Positions 56,641 to 64,000 of a stretch of 64,000 bases of DNA are shown one piece after another. Position numbers and translations under genes: made by a program. The first letter of the stretch is position 1. Each line of letters begins with the position of its first letter. The DNA comes from Humulus lupulus (Eukaryota > Streptophyta > Magnoliopsida > Rosales > Cannabaceae), in contig NC_084798.1 of assembly GCF_963169125.1 (NCBI RefSeq), positions 107,649,970 to 107,713,969 of the forward strand, written 5' to 3'. Below the pieces are notes generated by a model. It was not told the DNA's origin, made no database searches, and was given only the letters and a program-made list of their open reading frames with translations.

Positions 56641-58549
56641 TGTAGAGTCCAAAAACTTTACTTAGCTAATTGTTTAGTAGTATTATAGTATGTTTAAGTG
56701 TTATCTTTGTTACTATGGATTTTTGGTTCAGACCGGGAGTTATTTGGACACTCATAGTAGTACTTATAGATTTTCTAAGTTTAACCTATAGTTTAAGAAT
56801 ATTAAGTATAACCTAAGGTTTGATTAATGTGTCTGATATTAAGGATTATATTATTATATTATAAGGTTTAGACATCAACCAATAGGATTTTAAGCACATG
56901 TTTTGAATGGTAATTAAGGATTAAGTATTTTTGAGGATTAAATTAAATAAGGGTAAAAGTTTGAATGTATAGGGTCAGTCAGCAGCTTTGAGCACGTTGA
57001 GGGCTTAGTCAAGGCTGTTTACTCCATTCAAACTCAGCTAAAAATGTGTAAATTCGTGTTTAAATATTCAGCGTATGCCGATATATCGCAGCTATAGGGG
57101 GCGATATATCGCAGCACGTAGATACGGAAAACACGAATCGATGCACGGTCGCCTCGGGAACAAAGGTCCAGGCGATATATCGCCTATAGGGGGCGATATA
57201 TCGCCTCCACCAGCATGTTTTCAAATACATTTGAATTCTTTTCCCTTCAGCCATTCAAACTCCTTCAACAGTCCAGCATCTTCTGAACGAGTCTTCAGCC
57301 TCTGCTGAACGATTATTCAAATGATTTTCACTTAAAAAGCCATTATTTTTATTCAAGTAAAATCAAGATATTTTCATTCCCAAACTCTATAAATAGGACC
57401 TAGTACCCAGCCATTATTCACCATTTGCTCTAAGTTCAGAGGCTGCTAGTGTTAAGTGAGTGTGAGAGTGTAAACACTTGGTTTGGGGAAAAACTATAAG
57501 CTTAAACATCATAAGCTTATCAAACACTTTGGGAAGTGAGTGCTATAGTATTTCGGTGGATGTTAGATTGGTCTTGCAATCTTTGAGGTAAACCCAAAAC
57601 TCTAGTTCCTTTCTGTATTTTATGTTATTTCCTTTCTCAAAACCTTCTACTCAGTCCCCTAACCTTATTCTTATTTTGGTTAGGGAATCCAAGCTTTTAA
57701 GCATATAAGTCGGTAAGTATGTTTTCTATGGTTTAGTCTTTCCATCTCTTTCATTTCATCTCCTTTCTTTAGACTTACTCTTTCTTATGGTTTTAGGAGT
57801 GTTCCAACAGTCCCAACTCAGTCCATAATCTCGGTAACTTTGGTAAGGAAAATAGGCTAGAATATATATGTTTATGTTTATGTTATCTTTTGTGTTATGA
57901 TATGTTATGAATGTGTTATGAATTTGTTATGCATGTGTTTGTTGTAGGCTTGGGCTTATGCCCTATTTGACTAACAAGACCCCAAAAAGATTGTGGACAT
58001 ATGCCTATTTAGCTGGTAGGACCCCACTAATCTCATGGGCATAAGCTTGTTTAGTCTATGGGACCCCAAGTAATAATGGCCATTATAATAAGTGAATTAT
58101 GTGTTATGATATGTCTTTACGTTATTATGAAATTATGTTTATGTTTATGACTATCTGTTAGATTTTTCCTTGCTGGGCATTAGGCTCATTCCTTTCTGTT
58201 TATGTGCAGGAAATAAGCTTTAGAGGCGGAAAGATTCGTGACGCTTAGAAGATGTGTATCGATGGTGAATGGAGTCAAGGGGCCGAGCGTTATTCGATTC
58301 GAGGATGTAGTCTTATTTATGTTTTTATGGTTTTTAAATGTATTTTTCCGCATTTTCTATGTAACCCTTTTTACTTTAAGTATTTTTTTTTGTTTTAAAG
58401 ACTATGGGTACCCATATCCTACTTATTTTATGAAAGTAACCTTTGTTTCCATAAGTTTTCAATTAAAAGTATGGTATTTCCGCAAAAATGTAAGTTTTAT
58501 GTATAGATTCGTTAATGGTCCAAGTAGTCTAGATTAGTGGGTCGTTACA
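56641..58549 (+). mobile_element. Solo LTR F2
   Basis: 1,909 bp from TGTAGAGTCC to GGTCGTTACA with perfect AAACC duplications, clearly related to F1 (same order of cassette, TATA box 57388-57395, GGTAAG leader segments, tandem units at 57945-58075 with GACCCCA, conserved box 58167-58187). Confidence 0.9.
57077..57205 (+). repeat. Palindrome cassette, LTR F2
   Basis: CCGATATATCGC, GGCGATATATCGCAG, and two perfect 14 bp palindromes GGCGATATATCGCC at 57171-57184 and 57192-57205. Confidence 0.9.
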
Positions 58550-58554
58550 AAACC
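58550..58554. repeat. Target-site duplication AAACC (right)
   Basis: Matches 56636-56640 exactly. Confidence 0.88.
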
Positions 58555-58859
58555 ATAGCAAATAGGGTTCCTAGAAACCCTCCCAATATGACGAGGTTGC
58601 GTGAATGTTTGCTTGGGAAGAGTGATACTTTCTTCATTTAAATCGACTTGCATCGGTTGATCATGAAGAGTGGGAATTTCATCATCAACTTGTGTTGATG
58701 ATGATGGAAAATTGGTTAGAGTCAATTCTTCAACCTTCTCCACTAAAACTACTTTATTGCGCGGTTTGAATTTTTGGACATAATCATTTCTCAAAAAAGT
58801 AGCATTCGTAGAAGTGAACACTTTCTTTTCTGAATGAATATAGAAAAGTCCACCCCGAG
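58555..58859 (-). pseudogene. Copia pol, integrase-RT linker
   Basis: The minus strand encodes LFYIHSEKKVFTSTNATFLR, DYVQKFKPRNKVVL and RHIGRVSRNP, the region between integrase and reverse transcriptase of Ty1-copia elements. It adjoins F2 on one side and F3 on the other. The upstream integrase and gag are not in the window at this locus. Confidence 0.8.
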
Positions 58860-59651
58860 TGTAATGACCCGACTAATTCTAGACCTCAGACCATTAAAAA
58901 CTACTAAGACATAGCTACTATTTTGGAATAAATATATACATAAAATATTAGAACTTTATTAACAATCCAAAATACGGTACGAAATAAAAAATATGGTATG
59001 GGATCCCATTGTTTAAAAAAAATAAGGAAAACATAATCTTTAATTAATTTTTCAAAAACTAATTGCAGAAATAAATAAGAACATAAATTAAGAGACTTGA
59101 AACAACATCATCCTCGATCTTCCAGGAGTCCATTCAATCAATCCATCCCCAATACACATGCTAAGCTGCCACAAATCCATCTTGCCTTCCAAGTTTATCT
59201 TCCTGCACCATCTAAAATAAAAGGAATGGGTCTAATGCCCAACATGGAAAATCTACTAAAAACATATATCATACATCATAAGACTATGTCATAAAACATA
59301 TACTATAAAACATATGACGTAAAAACGTATGTCATATAGGACTACAATATTATTAGCCATTAACTCATTATCGTAGCATGTGATAAAACCATCTAGGTCC
59401 TCGGTCTACAAATCGAGGTAGGTTAGATCACAAGGTAGTAGATGATAACCCATCTAGGTCCTCAGTCTACTAATCGAGGTAGGGTAAATCATAACTCTAA
59501 ACCACGATAATGATAAACATCTATGGGTTTGCTATCTAAGCAACTATAAGCCCCAAGCAACTATAACATAAAACATATTCATATACATGTATATCATATC
59601 AGCATAACATAACATATCACATAAACATATCATAACACATATAATCTAACC
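58860..59651 (-). mobile_element. LTR F3, reverse orientation, truncated
   Basis: Plus strand starts TGTAATGACCCGACTAATTC, the reverse complement of the F2 end, and follows F1/F2 backwards (tandem units with GATTTGTAGACCGAGGACC-like text at 59390-59480, the TTGCTTGGGGCTTATAG unit near 59560). Homology stops at 59651 where the Tat LTR begins, so the remaining half is either displaced beyond the window or lost. Confidence 0.8.
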
Positions 59652-59684
59652 TGTTAATGCTCATAATCTCATCAAGAGGAAATG

Positions 59685-60480
59685 CAAGGCCAACATTCTG
59701 TGAGGCCATCGTGTGGGCGATGCCCTACTGACCCGCGAGGCCAACGTCCCGCGAGGCCCTCACGTGGACCACGCCTCCTGTTCCGCGAGGCCCTCCCGCG
59801 AGGCCATCTCGCGAGGCCGTCCCGCGGAGCCCCGTCGTCTCGCGAGGCCCATCCCGCGAAGCCATTTCGCGAGACCGTTGCGTGGGCGAAGTCAGGCCAC
59901 GTCCCGTGAAGCCACATCTCGCGAAGCCGTCCCGCGGATCCCCGTCGTCTCGCGAGGCCCATCCCGCGAGGCCATTTCGCGAGGCCGTTGCGTGGGCGAA
60001 GTCAGGCCACGTCCCGTGAAGCCACGTCTCGCGAAGCCGTCCCGCGGAGCCCCGTCGTCTCGCGGGGCCCATCCCGCGAGGCCATTTCGCGAGGCCATTG
60101 CGTGGGTGAAGTCAGGCCACGTCCCGTGAAGCCACATCTCGCGAAGCCGTCCCGCGGAACCCCGTCGTCTCGCGAGGTCATCTCGCGAGGCCCATCCTGC
60201 AAGGCCATTTCGCGAGGCCGTTGCGTGGGCGAAGTCAGGCCACGTCCCGTGAAGCCACATCTCGCGAAGCCATCTCGCGGAGCCCCGTCGTCTCGCGAGG
60301 TCATCTCGCGAGGCCCATCCCGCGAGGCCATTTCGCGAGGCCGTCGCATGGGCAAAATCTCTCCACCTCGCGAGGCCGTCTCACGAGGCCGCCGCGTGGG
60401 CGAGATCCCCCTATCTCACGAGGCCCTTAGGCCACTCCAACCGCGCGAGGCCATCAACAGCGCCCCGTATGCGAGGCCGT
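59685..60480 (+). repeat. CG-rich tandem array in LTR G (TCGCGAGGCC words)
   Basis: Words such as TCTCGCGAGGCC, TTTCGCGAGGCC, CCCGCGAGGCC and CTCGCGAAGCC are repeated many times, organised in higher units of 110, 110 and 122 bp (GTCAGGCCAC at 59891, 60001, 60111, 60233). Many words contain the palindrome TCGCGA. Long open frames on both strands here reflect the absence of AT-rich stops, not coding. Confidence 0.9.
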
Positions 60481-61028
60481 GCAAGGCCCCGCGCACGCAT
60501 CCCTGAAGGTCTATCAACCCACCATCTTCTCGGGGTGCCGACGCCCCGTAACTTGGCACGCATGGCCCAGAGGCGTCTTGCCTCATACGCTAAGACGTAG
60601 AGCGAGGCCAAGCACTTATCGCCCACGCCCGTGGGTAACCTTAGAGTGCCCCAGGCATCCTGTACCAAGGGTCCCGTTCTCTACATCTCGGGATGCCCAT
60701 GTTTAGGAGATCCGGTACGAGTCGGGTGAGACATATTTGTACGACCAAGTACTAGGTACGGATACCAGTGCCAGTGAGGTTGCTGGGGTAAGGATCATGG
60801 TCCGTACGTCTACGGCCATGGGTCAGAACCGACACCACTACCTCCTGCACCAATACACCTGCTACCACACCTTAGGAAGGGATACAGACAAGTAGTGGAA
60901 ACATCCCCCTGACACCTGCTCCTGTACGGGATGTACAACCACTACCACTGAAACCACACCCCTAATACAGTACGTTTGTACCATTTGGTCCCCTGGACCA
61001 CTATGTACCCAAGGCCATTAGAGCCTAC

Positions 61029-61037
61029 TATAAAAGG
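61029..61037 (+). promoter_or_regulatory. TATA box of Tat-3 LTR
   Basis: TATAAAAGG about 200 bp before the LTR end, the usual place for the promoter. Confidence 0.65.
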
Positions 61038-61238
61038 GATTCCAAGGCCACCAGAAAGGGGGTTGGAAAATTTTACTGTAGCAGAGACATTAGTGTGAAT
61101 GAGATACTGAATTCTCCATTGTTGTTATTCCATTGTTCTTGAGTTATTGTTCAAGTTTTCATAGCTTTCCAATTAGCGATTTTAATTTGATAATTTTTCC
61201 AACTTAACTTCGTTGACGAGTTCTCACCTTCAACAGTT

Positions 61239-61256
61239 TGGCGCCGTCTGTGGGAA
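61239..61256 (+). other. Primer-binding site of Tat-3
   Basis: TGGCGCCGTCTGTGGGAA, the sequence typical of Tat/Retand elements; it marks the LTR end at 61235. Not a tRNA gene. Confidence 0.85.
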
Positions 61257-61303
61257 AGTTAGTTTTAAGCTACTGTTCCACCATTATTTCCGACAAGAAG
61301 AAG

Positions 61304-63223
61304 ATGCCGAGACGCTCATAGCGACTGAGGGAGACACAGGAGGTCGAAGTTCACTTAAACGGAGTCCAGCTGAAGGCCTCCATGAAGGACACTCCTCCAC
61401 CCAGGGACGCGGAGCCCCCGAAAGACCCTGAGGTTCACGGAGGAGACAGGGTGCCCTCATCACCGGCTGCTCCACCTGGGGGGAGTCCTCCCCGAGCACC
61501 ACCGGTGCACGCTGATGAGTGCCCTCCTCCAAAACCACCGCGGGCACCGAACTCCGGCCGGCAAGACCCGGGCCCTTCTGCCCATAGGCCTGACAAACAC
61601 CCCCGGGTCCACTCCGTGAGCTCGAGTTCATAGTCCCGATTTTACGAAGAGGAGATACGTGAGCTCCACCGTAAAAACCAAAGGTTAGAAACTACCTTGG
61701 AAAACATGCAAGAGGTCCTTAACGACCTACTGCAGGGTAAGTCCAGCATAACCTTGCCTAAGGGAAAGGAGAAAGGCAAAGATGGGGTGGAGACCACTGT
61801 ACTAGCAGATGATGGAAGAACCCGACATTCAACTAGCAACACCCCCCGCGCGAAGCAACATGATCACCCCGAACCACCTAAGCAGGCCCAAAGGCCAGCG
61901 CCGAGAACCACCGCTGCCCCTCGTCGTGAGGACGAGGTCACCTCCAAAAGAACGCCCCCAGACTTGCGGGAGGAGCTCAATAAGAAGAGGGCAGGCAAAG
62001 GGACATCACCCCCCGAGGCGCCTCGAGAAGGCAAGGGAAAGGCAGATCCTAGCCCATCCACTCTAAGAGACTCCCTCAGCAAAAGGAGGCAGGACTTAGA
62101 CACGGAGATGCGGAGCTTGCGGAGCAAGATTGTCACCGCGTCAGGTGGCCAGGCCTTTGAGGAAGACTTCGACCATGAGTCACCCTTCGTGCGAGAAATT
62201 CAGGCAATCCGGCTCCCTACCAATTTTAAGGAGCCCAATATGACCCCTTACGAAGGGAACACGGATCCAAAGTACCACCTGGATGTGTTTAACGATCTCA
62301 TGAAATTGAGGGGGATTGGAAGTGGTGCCAGGTGCCATTGCTTCGCTGTTACTCTGAAAGGACCCGCCTACAAATGGTTCAAAAGGCTAAGGCCAGGGTC
62401 CATCAGGTCCTGGCAGCAGTTCTCTGACGAGTTCCTCCAGCAACACCATGCCGTGCGGGACTACACGATGCCAGGTACCAGCTTGGCCAACGTGAAGCAA
62501 GGGGAGAAGGAGAGCCTAAAAAGCTACATTCACCGGTTCAATATGGAGGCCGCAAAAGTGGGAAGCCTAACGCGCCGGGAGTTAAAAATGGCCATCACTG
62601 CTGGGGTGCTCCCAGGGAGCAAGTTGTGGGACAACATGCTAAAGAGGGAAGTCACCGACTTGGATGACTTCTATGAAAGAGCACAGAAGTACATCCGTGT
62701 GGAGGATGGCCACGCAAACCTGAAGGCCGGAAAGGAGGAGCCCCACACAAAGCCCCCAATTAACGACGGGCCGAATATAGCTAAGAAGAAGAGGACGTAT
62801 GAGGGGTCGAGAGATGACCAGCAGAGGAAGACCAAACGAGGGGGTGATCATAGGCCAACGGCCTATACTTATTATACGAACCTCACTGACACCAGGGAGC
62901 ATATTTACGTCACCAACGAAGATCGAGTGCCCTTCAAAAAACCCCCACCAATGAGAAAGGATCGGTCCAAGAGAGACCCCAGTAAGTACTGCCAGTACCA
63001 CAAGGACATTGGACACACCACGGCAGAGTGTATCCACTTGAAGGAGGAAATTGAGGAGCTTATCCGCCGGGGGTACTTAGGCCGCTATGTGAAGAGAGAA
63101 AGGCAAAGGCCAGAAAACGAGCCCACAGCGCCCCAGGCACAGGAGCGAGCCCCAGAGATACAAGGGGAGGTCCGCACCATTTTTGGAGGCCCAGGATTTG
63201 GAGGAGATTCTAGGAAGGGATGA
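61304..63223 (+). pseudogene. gag: Tat-3 gag, interrupted by in-frame stops
   Basis: One frame from ATG at 61304 carries stops at 61319 (TAG) and 61631 (TAG), then stays open for 508 codons (ATG 61697) to a TGA at 63221. Order: proline-rich N-terminus (61382-61630), charged helical region, capsid-like gag domain (about codons 160-330 of the 508; SPFVREIQAIRLP, MTPYEGNTDPKYHLDVFNDL, AYKWFKRLRPGSI, SYIHRFNMEA), and the knuckle YCQYHKDIGHTTAEC before LKEEIEELIRRGYLGRYV. These are hallmark segments of Tat/Retand gag. All stops fit CAG to TAG or CGA to TGA. No frameshift is needed. Gag would form the particle; this copy probably cannot make it in full. Confidence 0.9.
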
Positions 63224-63286
63224 GATAAATATGCAAGAGAGGCTCGACGAAGTCCGCCCCCCTGCGTCATGAGTTTAGAACAGTGA

Positions 63287-64000
63287 CCCCCGAAGAGTTT
63301 CAAGGGGGAAAACGACTCGATAACGTTCACTGAGGAAGATGCACGAGGGGTGCACTTCCCCCACAATGATCCGCTGGTGCTGACAGTCCAGTTGGCAAAT
63401 ATGCGTGTACATCGAGTCCTGGTGGACAACGGGTGCTCAGTGGACATCCTATATCGCCCAGTTTTGGAAAAAATGGGACTGGGCATTCGTCACCTAAAGC
63501 CTTGCCAGTCGTCACTATACGAATTCACAAGGGATTCAGTGCAACCCCTTGGGATGATTGAGTTGACACTTACCACGGGGGAGCAACCCCTCCAAACCAC
63601 AGTCATGTCCAACTTTGTTGTTGTAGATTGCGCATCAGCTTTCAACGCGGTATTAGGGAGGCCCTCCCTGAGAGAATTGAAAGCCATAACTTCAATATAT
63701 CACCTAGTTGTCAAGTTCCCGACTCCAGGAGGGATCGCGAGTATGAAAGGAGAACAGAAGGAAGCAAGGGAGTGTTACAACACCTCACTTCGCACGCCTG
63801 CAAAGCCACGTGAGCCGATGGCCATGGTGGTACATGAGGCGATAAGCATGCCCACGGGGGGTCCGCAGGAGCTGGACCCTCGGGTCGTGGATGAGGCAAG
63901 AGCAGAACCGGTAGAAGAAGTAGAGGAGGCTACGGTGACGGAAGAGCCCTTAAGGAAATTGAAGATAGGGAGAAGCCTACAAGGTGACGTGAAGGAAGAA
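63287..64000 (+). pseudogene. Tat-3 protease and start of pol, partial at window edge
   Basis: Same frame as gag, open for 238 codons from the TGA at 63284 to the window end. It encodes SITFTEEDARGVHFPHNDPL, then the aspartic protease active-site segment VLVDNGCSVDILY (the Asp-Asn-Gly form usual in this lineage), GMIELTLTTG, AFNAVLGRP and the acidic linker that leads to reverse transcriptase. The protease would cut the polyprotein. Between gag and this part lie two TGA codons (63221 and 63284). The rest of pol lies outside the window. Confidence 0.88.

Larger units (their letters stand above)
59652..61235 (+). repeat. 5' LTR of Tat-3 (family G)
   Basis: The left end is placed where homology with F3 stops and TGTTAATG begins; the right end CAACA precedes the PBS by three bases. 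It contains a GC-rich tandem array (59685-60480) and TATAAAAGG at 61029-61037. Confidence 0.75.
59652..64000 (+). mobile_element. Tat/Retand Ty3-gypsy element (Tat-3), 5' part
   Basis: LTR of 1,584 bp (TGTTAATG...CTTCAACA), a PBS beginning TGGCGCCGTCTGTGGG that is characteristic of the Tat lineage, gag with the CX2HX4HX4C-like knuckle and the protease of a Tat/Retand element, running off the right edge. It is inserted in LTR F3. Its right TSD lies outside the window. Confidence 0.88.

Noticed and set aside
59672..60506. Several overlapping open frames of 70-170 codons on both strands
   Set aside because: They are repeat translations of the CG-rich array (SRGPSREAISRG-type repeats) in many frames at once, with no domain.
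1..64000. Host protein-coding, rRNA or tRNA genes
   Set aside because: No frame resembles a host gene; every protein segment I recognise belongs to a transposable element.

Overview
This window looks like repeat-rich, probably pericentromeric or heterochromatic nuclear DNA from a flowering plant, most likely a eudicot; I cannot name the species. I recognise no host gene. Almost every recognisable stretch belongs to an LTR retrotransposon, a solo LTR or a Mutator-like (MULE) DNA transposon, mostly inserted into one another. The plant assignment rests on the families present: Tekay/Del-like and CRM-like chromoviruses, Tat/Retand Ty3-gypsy elements, Ty1-copia, and a MULE carrying a DUF1985 gene.

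Layout from left to right. 1-2589: end of a Tat-type element, with an antisense accessory gene on the minus strand driven by its own TATA box, then an LTR-like region. 2859-13690: copia-LTR-like sequence split by an 8.9 kb Tekay-like element (3497-12370, minus, TSD AAGTA) whose two 2,212 bp LTRs are nearly identical but whose interior has no recognisable gag-pol. 13696-23073: an older Tekay element (minus, probable TSD CATTG) with a recognisable but decayed gag-pol including a chromodomain. 23497-25772: a solo LTR (TSD CATTA). 27508-37780: a second Tat antisense accessory gene (plus), interrupted by a solo LTR (29930-36918) that is itself interrupted by a 4.7 kb non-autonomous LTR element (30641-35344, TSD ATGAG). 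38377-51582: a MULE with 38 bp terminal inverted repeats, an 8 bp TSD, inverted subterminal minisatellite arrays, a decayed DUF1985 gene and a transposase gene split by a CRM-type retrotransposon (43010-50300, TSD AAATG). 51625-51844: integrase tail of the Tat element into which the MULE jumped. 51845-53400: another LTR fragment. 53400-58859: a minus-strand copia element hit three times by one LTR family (53802-55874, 56641-58549, 58860-59651). 59652-64000: a Tat/Retand element on the plus strand (LTR, PBS, gag, protease) running off the window.

The most interesting signal is not a gene. Seven different LTR families here each carry their own set of short GC-rich or CG-anchored palindromes in two or more copies. 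In six families the set lies roughly 155-185 bp upstream of a conserved downstream landmark: a TATA box in two families, a GGTTGTGANTAGG box in the four Tekay-like ones. One element has LTRs that differ inside this cassette in a way that keeps the two copies pairing. Other notable points are a recently moved Tekay element without coding capacity, a MULE DUF1985 gene that lost its usual peptidase half, a near-intact CRM copy broken by one base in the protease, and nonsense codons that fit decay of methylated cytosine.
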